Positions 31,133 through 37,171 of a DNA stretch of 37,171 nucleotides are shown piece by piece. The notes beneath the pieces are model-generated. The model was not told where the DNA came from. It saw only the letters and a list, made by a program, of their open reading frames with translations, and ran no database searches. How positions within the stretch are numbered: the stretch's first letter is position 1; each line of letters begins with the position of its first letter. The DNA comes from JBEIQE01 sp040376705 (lineage in GTDB: Bacteria > Pseudomonadota > Alphaproteobacteria > UBA2400), in the NCBI GenBank assembly GCA_040376705.1, contig JBEIQE010000020.1, positions 1 through 37,171 of the forward strand. Reading direction: 5' to 3'. Both the position numbers and the translations under genes were made by a program.

Positions 31133-33076
31133 TCAGCCGGCAGCTTCTGGCAGACCGCCACCGCTGGTCGGCACCGAGCCAGAGCGGCCACCGTTACGTA
31201 CCACCGGCTCAACCGGCGGCGGTACAACCACTGCAGCTTCCCCATCTTCGGGGCGAACAATCTTCTCGCCACGAATGAGTGCCTTGATTTCATCGCCCGA
31301 GAGCAGCTCATATTCGAGCAGGCCCTGAGCCACTGTATGCAGCTCATCGATGTTATCGGTCAGTACCTTCTTGCAGTTGTTATAGGCTTCCTCAACGATG
31401 CGCTTGGTCTCTTCATCCACCAGCTTGGCGGTTTCGTCGGACACATTCTTGCTTACTGCCATCGAGTGGCCATAGTAACCGGATTCCTCGTTATTGCTGT
31501 AACGCAGGGGCCCGAGCTTGTCGGACATGCCCCACTCGGTCACCATCTTGCGGGCCATGGATGTGGCCATGTTGATATCGCTTGAGGCACCGGTGGTCAC
31601 TTTGCCATAACCAAAGATCATCTCTTCGGCGATGCGGCCACCCATGGCCACAACCAAATCTGCTTTAAGTTTGTCACGCGAGATGGAGATACGGTCGCCC
31701 TCAGGCAAACGCATGACCATACCCAGTGCTCTACCACGCGGAATGATGGTCGCCTTATGGATGGGGTCGCTGTCCGGCATATGCAGGGCGGCGATGGCGT
31801 GGCCGGCTTCGTGGTAGGCAGTGAGTTTCTTTTCCTCATCCGTCATTACCATCGAGCGGCGCTCGGCACCCATCATCACCTTGTCCTTGGCGCCTTCAAA
31901 CTCGGCCATACCTACGGCCTTCTTGCCGCGGCGGGCGGCCAGCAGCGCGCCTTCGTTTACAAGGTTCGCCAGATCAGCACCGGAGAAGCCGGGCGTACCG
32001 CGGGCCAGAATCTTGGGGTCCACATCGGCTGCCAACGGCACCTTGCGCATGTGCACCTTCAAAATCTTCTCACGGCCGGTCACATCCGGATTAGGCACAG
32101 TCACCTGACGGTCGAAACGGCCCGGGCGCAGCAGCGCAGGGTCAAGCACGTCGGGGCGGTTGGTGGCGGCAATCAGGATCACACCTTCATTGGCCTCAAA
32201 ACCATCCATCTCAACCAGCATCTGGTTGAGGGTCTGTTCACGCTCGTCGTTACCGCCGCCAAGGCCGGCACCACGGTGGCGACCAACAGCGTCAATTTCA
32301 TCGATGAAGATAATGCATGGGGCGTTCTTCTTGCCCTGCTCGAACATATCGCGCACACGGCTAGCACCGACACCCACGAACATCTCGACAAAGTCGGAGC
32401 CCGAGATTGTGAAGAACGGCACATTGGCCTCACCCGCAACTGCACGCGCCGTAAGCGTCTTACCGGTACCCGGAGGGCCAACCAGCAGTACACCTTTGGG
32501 AATCTTGCCGCCCAGACGCTGGAACTTGTGCGGGTCCTTGAGGAACTCCACGACTTCCTGAAGCTCTTCCTTGGCTTCTTCGATACCGGCCACATCGTCA
32601 AAGGTCACGCGGCCGGTTTTCTCGGTCAGCAACTTGGCCTTTGACTTGCCAAAGCCCATGGCCTTGCCATTGCTGCTCTGCATCTGACGCATAAAGAACA
32701 CCCAGATGCCGATGAACAGCAGCATCGGCAGCCAGGCGATGAGAACCTCGAACAGCGTCGCGCGCGGCTCGCCCGGCGGTACGGCAGTAATCTTCACGTT
32801 ACGCGAGCGCAGCGTATCGACCACATTGGTGTTGTCCGGCATCTGGGTACTGAACCCGCCAAGGCCGGCTTCGCCATACATGCCTTTGATGACGCTGCCC
32901 TGAATGACAACTTCGGAAACTTTGCCCTGCTGCACGGCGTCGAGGAACTCGCTGTACGAGATTGGCGCAGCTGTGCTGGTGGTGCGCTGTTCCGGCGATT
33001 GGAACAGGTTGAGCAGCGAGATCAGGAGAACGACGATCATCAGCCATAGCAGAACGTTCTTGCCGATATTGTTCAT
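31133..33076 (-). CDS. ftsH: ATP-dependent zinc metalloprotease FtsH
   Basis: A 647-residue inner-membrane AAA+ protease degrading misfolded membrane proteins and regulatory substrates. Helix 1 lies at ~8-26, a periplasmic segment of ~75 residues follows, and helix 2 is at ~110-130. The AAA+ module has Walker A GPPGTGKT, Walker B CIIFIDEID, the second region of homology (ATNRPDVLDPALLRPGRFD) and the pore motif FVEMFVG. The zinc site is HEAGH near residue 420, with a downstream Asp-containing segment. A Pro/Gly-rich C-terminal tail ends at 31133. Length and motifs match the family. It lies 101 bases downstream of tilS, in the usual alphaproteobacterial tilS-ftsH order. Confidence 0.97.
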   Translation of the reverse strand: MNNIGKNVLLWLMIVVLLISLLNLFQSPEQRTTSTAAPISYSEFLDAVQQGKVSEVVIQGSVIKGMYGEAGLGGFSTQMPDNTNVVDTLRSRNVKITAVPPGEPRATLFEVLIAWLPMLLFIGIWVFFMRQMQSSNGKAMGFGKSKAKLLTEKTGRVTFDDVAGIEEAKEELQEVVEFLKDPHKFQRLGGKIPKGVLLVGPPGTGKTLTARAVAGEANVPFFTISGSDFVEMFVGVGASRVRDMFEQGKKNAPCIIFIDEIDAVGRHRGAGLGGGNDEREQTLNQMLVEMDGFEANEGVILIAATNRPDVLDPALLRPGRFDRQVTVPNPDVTGREKILKVHMRKVPLAADVDPKILARGTPGFSGADLANLVNEGALLAARRGKKAVGMAEFEGAKDKVMMGAERRSMVMTDEEKKLTAYHEAGHAIAALHMPDSDPIHKATIIPRGRALGMVMRLPEGDRISISRDKLKADLVVAMGGRIAEEMIFGYGKVTTGASSDINMATSMARKMVTEWGMSDKLGPLRYSNNEESGYYGHSMAVSKNVSDETAKLVDEETKRIVEEAYNNCKKVLTDNIDELHTVAQGLLEYELLSGDEIKALIRGEKIVRPEDGEAAVVVPPPVEPVVRNGGRSGSVPTSGGGLPEAAG

Positions 33077-33177
33077 GTTTCTCGTGTCCTTCCGGAGCGA
33101 TATGCCCCAACGTATACAATAGCCATCACAGCCATTAAATAATGCCTAACCGTATTGCGGCAACCCGGTAAAAATCA

Positions 33178-34359
33178 TTATTTTTCAACAAAACTAGACC
33201 GCATTGGATGATAATACGGCAACCACCGCCCCTTGAGAACCGCGACTAATCGCCCGTCCTGCCAAAGCGCAGGCAGGGCTGCCCGCGCCGCGCCGGGGAT
33301 TGATTCGAGCCATTCAGTCCCCCTCAGTGCCCGCCAATTGGCATTTTTGCCCAAAGCGCCAAGCACTTGGGGGGCTTTGAGCCTGAAGCTGAGCTGCCAG
33401 CGTCGGTCCCACCATATATAATGACGTCCGGCCGCCAGATTCATTGGGGTGATGGCAGAGGGTTCGCGCGAAATAATGCCGCCCTTGATGATACAGCCCG
33501 CCAGAGTAGCGCCCTGCCCGGCCTTGAGGCGGCGCTGCAGCTCGATGAGCGCTTCCTGCCGGATGGGTTTATCCTCCTGCCCGATGTGCTGGAGCAGCAG
33601 CTTGAGCAGATCGGGGCTGGCCTTGCTGTAACTCGCCCAACCTTCATGTAGCTCATAAGCTTGGCCCTGCACCAGCTTGGCCAACTCGCGGTTACGGCGC
33701 GCGGCTGCCTTTTGCTGCTTGGCAAGTACGCCTTTATAATTTGGTGCATCGAGCCGCAATCGCGCGCGGGTATATTTGGGGTTTTTGTTGGACGGGTCAT
33801 CCACCGCCACCAGCCCCAGCTTTTCGCAGGTCGCAACCAGCTGCGCTTTTGTAAAGCGCAGCAATGGCCTGACGAGCGTGACATTGCCCAACTGCGCAGT
33901 GGCAGGCATGCCGGCCAAGCCGTGCCAGCCACTGCCCTCAGCCATGCGCATGGCCACAGTTTCCAGCTGGTCATCCGCATGGTGGCCCAAAAACAGATGC
34001 GTGCATTTATGCTTTTGCGCCGCCTCAACCAGCAGCTGGTAACGCGCAGCACGCGCCGCCGCCATAATGCCGGTCGCTGGCTTAGCCCCCTGCCATTTCA
34101 GGATATGCGCCTTAACGCCGAGCGCGCGGGCGCGGCGCTGTACGGCCTTGGCCTCGGTAGCCGATTCAGCCCGCAACCCGTGATCAACGATAAACGCGGT
34201 AACCGGCCCAAGCTGGGCCAAGAGCGCGGTAAGGGCCAAGGAGTCAGGCCCACCCGAAAGCGCAACCGCAAAGCTGCCTTGCTTCACACCAAGCTTTTTC
34301 AGCTCGGTACGAAGACTAGTTGCGCTGATTGCGCGTATTGCGGCGAGGCGTGGTGGCAC
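33178..34359 (-). CDS. tilS: tRNA(Ile)-lysidine synthase TilS
   Basis: A 393-residue N-type ATP pyrophosphatase that converts C34 of the CAU tRNA-Ile to lysidine. The PP-loop SGGPDSLALTALL is near the N terminus and HHADDQLETVAMRM is the second family motif; the C-terminal ~200 residues are the tRNA-recognition domains. The start is uncertain: the frame is open to a TTG at 34410 and includes a GTG at 34359 (chosen) and another at 34287. None has a good Shine-Dalgarno, and all except the last overlap cpoB, so coupling to cpoB translation is likely. Function is firm; N-terminal position is not. Confidence 0.88.
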   Translation of the reverse strand: MPPRLAAIRAISATSLRTELKKLGVKQGSFAVALSGGPDSLALTALLAQLGPVTAFIVDHGLRAESATEAKAVQRRARALGVKAHILKWQGAKPATGIMAAARAARYQLLVEAAQKHKCTHLFLGHHADDQLETVAMRMAEGSGWHGLAGMPATAQLGNVTLVRPLLRFTKAQLVATCEKLGLVAVDDPSNKNPKYTRARLRLDAPNYKGVLAKQQKAAARRNRELAKLVQGQAYELHEGWASYSKASPDLLKLLLQHIGQEDKPIRQEALIELQRRLKAGQGATLAGCIIKGGIISREPSAITPMNLAAGRHYIWWDRRWQLSFRLKAPQVLGALGKNANWRALRGTEWLESIPGAARAALPALWQDGRLVAVLKGRWLPYYHPMRSSFVEK

Positions 34360-35131
34360 TGGAAGCTTGCGAACTTGCGGGGCAATTAAGCTGGGTGCGT
34401 TCCTGCTCAACGCGGCGGCGGTTGGTTGCGCTCATCCGCGGGAATTCGGCCACCAGCTGCTCGAAGGTCACGCAGGCATCAGTCGTGCGGTTAAGCGCGC
34501 CCAAGGCCAGTGCGAGCTTTAAAAGTGTATCTTCCGACTTCGCGCCCTTGGGATACTGCTGATAAGCCTCGGCAAACGACTTGGCGGCGCCGGCGAAATC
34601 GCCACGCACATAGAATGTCTCGCCCAGCCAATAGGCCGCGTTGCTCGAGAGGTCGATATCTGGCCAACGCTGCAGGAAGGCGCGCATGGCAACCTCAGCG
34701 CTCTCATAATCGCCATCACGGATTTTCGAGAAGGCCTGATCATAGGCCACATTCGCATCTGCCGGCATCACGGGGGCTGTACCTGCAGCTGCGGGAGCGG
34801 TCATCTGGCCCAGTGTCTGCGGCTCGCTGGCCGTTGTAGCAGCAGGTGCTGGTGTGGCGGCAGCCTGCGCTGTTTGCGCTTCGAGCATACGGAAACGGGT
34901 GTTGAGGTCTTCCTCCAGACGCTGCAAGCGCTCTTGCGCCGTGCGGGCCTGATAGTTGGCCTGCTCAGCCTGATTGGTAAGGGTTTGCACCTGCTGCTCG
35001 AGCGAAGCCAAACGGCCCTCAAGGATGTTCACATAGTCGGCACTCGGCTGCTGGCCGCGGGTTTGTGCCTGCGCTGCAAACGGCGCCAAAGTGAGAGCGA
35101 GGATGAGGAGAAAGCGGGGCATGGTCTTCAT
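34316..35131 (-). CDS. cpoB: Tol-Pal system protein CpoB (YbgF)
   Basis: A 271-residue periplasmic protein. The signal peptide is MKTMPRFLLILALTLAPF to AAQA. An N-terminal coiled coil follows (LEGRLASLEQQVQTLTNQ, ~30-95), then an Ala/Pro/Thr-rich linker, then TPR repeats (AYDQAFSKIRDGDYESAE, AAYWLGETFYVRGDFAGA, AKSFAEAYQQYPKG, EDTLLKLALALGALN). CpoB links peptidoglycan synthesis with outer-membrane constriction through Tol and PBP1B. Two ATGs three codons apart could serve; the first gives the better signal peptide. It is downstream of pal after a terminator, and its 3' end overlaps tilS. Confidence 0.9.
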   Translation of the reverse strand: MKTMPRFLLILALTLAPFAAQAQTRGQQPSADYVNILEGRLASLEQQVQTLTNQAEQANYQARTAQERLQRLEEDLNTRFRMLEAQTAQAAATPAPAATTASEPQTLGQMTAPAAAGTAPVMPADANVAYDQAFSKIRDGDYESAEVAMRAFLQRWPDIDLSSNAAYWLGETFYVRGDFAGAAKSFAEAYQQYPKGAKSEDTLLKLALALGALNRTTDACVTFEQLVAEFPRMSATNRRRVEQERTQLNCPASSQASSATTPRRNTRNQRN

Positions 35132-35191
35132 GAGGGTAAATTGCGGCAGATGGAGGCAAAACACAAGAGAGGCAAAAGCCGCACAAAAGAA

Positions 35192-35224
35192 AAGCGCCGG
35201 ACTGGTCAGACCAATCCGGCGCTT
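35192..35224 (-). terminator. rho-independent terminator of pal
   Basis: AAGCGCCGGA (35192-35201) and TCCGGCGCTT (35215-35224) pair perfectly. The inner bases TGGT/ACCA extend the hairpin around CAG. On the minus strand TTTTCTTTT follows. The pal stop is 26 bases upstream. Confidence 0.92.
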
Positions 35225-35249
35225 AAACATTTAGCTGTTAAGCTTGTTC

Positions 35250-35726
35250 TTACTGAACAACGCTTACGCCACGACGGTTGCGGGCCCAAGCTTCGTCGGT
35301 CGAACCGAGAACTTCAGGGCGCTCCTTGCCGTAGCTGATGGTGCTAACGCGGCTAGCAGCAACACCCTTGGCAACCAGGTAGTTACGGGCAGCGGTTGCA
35401 CGACGCTCGCCGAGGGCAAGGTTGTACTCACGTGTGCCGCGCTCGTCAGCATGACCTTCAACGGTCAGGCGAACTGTTTCATACTTGGCCATCCATGCTG
35501 CCTGACGATCGAGGATCGCGCGGGCATCAGGTGAAAGGGTCGAGCTGTCGGTGGCGAAGAATACGCGGTCACCAACGTTCTGTACCAGGTCGGCCTGTGT
35601 ACCAGGAGCAGCCTGGCCTACGCCATTGGCACCCATACCATCGGCGCCGCCGTTGCCTGATGTACCCGAGCAACCTGCGAGCAGCAGAACGGTAGCGGCC
35701 AGTGTGAGAATCTTATTACGGATCAT
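35250..35726 (-). CDS. pal: peptidoglycan-associated lipoprotein Pal
   Basis: A 158-residue outer-membrane lipoprotein. A signal peptide ends at lipobox LAGC (Cys ~19), then a Gly-rich linker (~22-45), then an OmpA-like domain (~50-155). The domain carries the conserved RVFFATDSSTL, GHADERGTREYNLALGERRA, the ARNYL helix and NRRG near the end. Pal binds meso-DAP of peptidoglycan and works with TolB. AAGGGG seven bases before the ATG supports the start at 35726. The terminator immediately downstream suggests pal is partly uncoupled from cpoB. tolQRAB is not present upstream in this window. Confidence 0.96.
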   Translation of the reverse strand: MIRNKILTLAATVLLLAGCSGTSGNGGADGMGANGVGQAAPGTQADLVQNVGDRVFFATDSSTLSPDARAILDRQAAWMAKYETVRLTVEGHADERGTREYNLALGERRATAARNYLVAKGVAASRVSTISYGKERPEVLGSTDEAWARNRRGVSVVQ

Positions 35727-35871
35727 TATTATACCCCTTCAGGAACAAAAAAACTTGCACCCGATGTGGGCGCGCGACATGGGTGGATTATGGGAAGTGA
35801 CGGGGAGTCGCAAGGTGCTATTTTGTCCCGCCCCTTGAATCGGCCATACAATACAAAGACTCCCCCCTGAA

Positions 35872-35923
35872 GTTGCTTTTTTGCAACAATTTACGTTACG
35901 GGCTCTTGATAACTGTTGAGCCC
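35872..35923. other. two inverted repeats in the pal / DUF1826-like gap
   Basis: GTTGC/GCAAC around six T (35872-35887) and GGGCTC/GAGCCC (35900-35905 with 35918-35923, 12-base loop). They lie in the likely 5' leader of the plus-strand gene at 35963 and have no T run after the second stem. Possible regulatory structures; nothing more is seen in the rest of 35727-35962. Confidence 0.35.
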
Positions 35924-35962
35924 AGCCGCCCGGGTTGGCACTATTGCGCCCGAGGAGTGCTG

Positions 35963-36556
35963 ATGCAGCGATTAAGCCCTGTTGCCGCCCGTTTTGAGAG
36001 CCTTGCCGAGCTGCGCGCCTATAAAGGCGAGTGCCAATCCTTCATGAGTGCGCCCCTGCCCTTTACACCCGCCGCGCTGGCTTATGTTGCCAATCTTGAT
36101 CTGGCCTATAGCGGCAAAGCCACAGCACAAACGCCCAACCTGTTCCCGCATAACCTGACCATACACGACCGCGCGGGTGAGCTGAACGCGCAGCGGGTTG
36201 AAAGCCTGTTGCAGGATGGATTACCAAAACTACCGGGGCGGCAGTCGTTTATTGAAACGCTGGTTGAGGCGCATGAGGCCTTTAACGCCATCAAGCTGAC
36301 GCGATTTAACGAGCAAGCCACCGTCTTCTCACTCGAGATTGGCAATTACGTGCCGCGCTTTAACTGGCACCGGGACGATACCGCCATCATTACCCTGCGC
36401 GGACCTGCCACCTGTTGGCTGCCGGATGAGCGCAATACAGATGCCTGGCAGATGATGCCGCAGCAGAGCTTCAATATCTGGGATCAAGGCATCAAGCACT
36501 CAGGCCCCAGCCTCAATATGAAAACCGAACCACGCCTCTTAGCCGTTATGATTTAA
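35963..36556 (+). CDS. DUF1826-like protein with HxD...H...R pattern
   Basis: A 197-residue cytoplasmic protein. The start at 35963 is preceded by GAGGAG; a longer frame from 35873 lacks one. The second half contains His136-Arg-Asp138 in RFNWHRDDTAIITLRGPAT, His179 in GIKHSGP and Arg191 in EPRLLAVMI. The HxD...H spacing followed by an Arg about 12 residues later resembles the iron and 2-oxoglutarate ligands of jelly-roll oxygenases. The TLRGPAT.WLPD and H-S-G-P blocks also recall DUF1826 proteins. The two ideas are compatible. No partner gene indicates a substrate. Its 3' end overlaps the convergent gene by 11 bases. Confidence 0.65.
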   Translation: MQRLSPVAARFESLAELRAYKGECQSFMSAPLPFTPAALAYVANLDLAYSGKATAQTPNLFPHNLTIHDRAGELNAQRVESLLQDGLPKLPGRQSFIETLVEAHEAFNAIKLTRFNEQATVFSLEIGNYVPRFNWHRDDTAIITLRGPATCWLPDERNTDAWQMMPQQSFNIWDQGIKHSGPSLNMKTEPRLLAVMI

Positions 36557-37010
36557 TGGCGTAAGGCTGTCTGGTCTTGGCGATGGCGGCTTTGAGAATA
36601 TCCGGCAAGGTATGATAAATCCTTGTGCCATAGCGCTCAGCCAAGTGGCCCAAATAACGCATCTTGGGGGCATCCTCGGGGTAGCCCAACAGGCATTTGC
36701 CTGAGGCAATCATCAGCCCGAACTCAACATTGGTGGTAAACGCCGGCATAACCTTAAGGTCGCGTGGTACCCAGAACACAGCAACAGTTGAGATGGACAG
36801 CGCCTCCCACTCCCATGTCACCTGATTATCGTAATGATCGTGTTTGGCCCAATCGGCCTGTTCGGGCACATACACATGCCCGTCGAAGCCCAGCTGTTTA
36901 AGCAGCTCGAGCGCCTCAGGCCGCCAGCTCTTGGTTGCTTCATCGCGCGGCGTGGGGCCCGCGAGGAAAATCGATTTGGGCAAAGCCTCGAGCGCGTAAA
37001 CCGGTTTCAT
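36546..37010 (-). CDS. nucleoside 2-deoxyribosyltransferase-like protein
   Basis: A 154-residue protein of the size and pattern of the nucleoside 2-deoxyribosyltransferase superfamily. The N-terminal strand SIFLAGPTPR, the SWRPEALELLKQLG helix, a VYVPE strand and the TNVEFGLMIASGK segment with the putative catalytic glutamate all match the NDT-like layout. Members exchange or hydrolyse N-glycosidic bonds of (deoxy)nucleosides or nucleotides. The start overlaps the stop of the following membrane-protein gene in an ATGA arrangement, so the two are coupled. Family assignment is by motif recall; the substrate is unknown. Confidence 0.75.
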   Translation of the reverse strand: MKPVYALEALPKSIFLAGPTPRDEATKSWRPEALELLKQLGFDGHVYVPEQADWAKHDHYDNQVTWEWEALSISTVAVFWVPRDLKVMPAFTTNVEFGLMIASGKCLLGYPEDAPKMRYLGHLAERYGTRIYHTLPDILKAAIAKTRQPYAIKS

Positions 37011-37171
37011 TTTTTGGCCCTCAACGCGATGGCCTTAAGCAGCAACCGCACCATGAGCATAAGGCCAGCCAGCGCGGTCAACAACAGCGCGATTTCGGGC
37101 CCGTAGTCATCCGCCGGAATGAAGTAGTAGGCTGCTGCAATAACAAGCGCTGCAGCTGCCGCAAGCGAGCG
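37007..37171 (-). CDS. small membrane protein, N terminus outside the window
   Basis: The minus-strand frame entering from the right edge encodes 54 residues ending in TGA at 37007-37009. It has an Ala/Leu-rich helix (RSLAAAAALVIAAAYYFI), an acidic turn (PADDYGPE) and a second helix (IALLLTALAGLMLMVRLLL) with a basic tail (RAKK). It overlaps the next start by four bases, so it is translated together with the deoxyribosyltransferase-like gene. Identity unknown because the start is missing. Confidence 0.6.
   Translation of the reverse strand, partial: RSLAAAAALVIAAAYYFIPADDYGPEIALLLTALAGLMLMVRLLLKAIALRAKK

Noticed and set aside
31757..32644. Long plus-strand open frame (295 residues) opposite ftsH
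   Set aside because: Fully antisense to the conserved AAA+ module of ftsH; the composition is that of a reversed-codon shadow frame.
35840..36000. The longer start at 35873 for the DUF1826-like gene
   Set aside because: No ribosome site, and the N-terminal residues it adds are not protein-like; the 35963 start has GAGGAG.

Overview
The window looks like part of a circular-type chromosome from a moderately GC-rich, Gram-negative alphaproteobacterium. Three things point that way. The Y-family polymerase carries an alphaproteobacterial-type SOS box (GTTC-N7-GTTC) and recA carries a one-mismatch version of it. The pal-cpoB-tilS-ftsH cluster has the order typical of that class. So does the long mltB-rlpA-dac-tmk-holB-metG-tatD-MBL run. 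The genus cannot be named from sequence alone; several lineage-specific unknown genes suggest a poorly sampled group. No CRISPR array, insertion sequence, integrase or rRNA was seen.

Layout. 1-67: 5' part of a tRNA-Tyr (minus strand). 205-1684: a small P-loop kinase and the TrmH-family rRNA methyltransferase RlmB. 1656-3113: an unknown protein with an HD-like motif, overlapping the 3' end of rlmB. 3231-5541: an accessory-looking patch of short uncharacterised genes around a tRNA-Thr(TGT), including a DUF2946-like exported protein. 5602-6921: a Gfo/Idh/MocA-type oxidoreductase. 7021-8342: a UmuC-like translesion polymerase behind a LexA box. 8347-9092: two small unknowns. 9414-10493: recA, with a structured 3' region and an SOS-like operator. 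10721-12766: citrate synthase followed by a membrane protein. 12780-14270: a soluble PAS-PAS chemotaxis receptor. 14466-15264: two tandem, paralogous unknown genes sharing a RAVWNS motif. 15393-18156: an ECF sigma factor overlapping a membrane-anchored VWA protein, with a repeat-rich exported protein (18278-18634) just upstream.

18738-28891 is one long minus-strand block that probably forms one or a few operons. In transcription order it holds threonine dehydratase, a small membrane protein, MltB, RlpA, a D,D-carboxypeptidase, two tandem thymidylate kinases, DNA polymerase III delta', MetG, TatD and a PhnP-like metallo-hydrolase. Many of these genes overlap by 1-11 bases. The block mixes peptidoglycan remodelling, dTTP supply, replication and translation. 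Its oddity is the duplicated tmk, whose second copy has altered active-site motifs.

28981-31013 holds small unknown genes and a second metallo-beta-lactamase-fold protein. 31133-35726 is ftsH, tilS, cpoB and pal (minus strand), ending in clear hairpin terminators after pal and ftsH; tolQRAB is not adjacent. 35963-37171 holds a DUF1826-like protein with an HxD...H...R pattern, a nucleoside 2-deoxyribosyltransferase-like protein and the end of a small membrane protein.

Candidates for new biology are the divergent second thymidylate kinase, the RAVWNS gene pair with its shared upstream motif, and the ECF/VWA envelope-stress module. Most of the rest is ordinary housekeeping.
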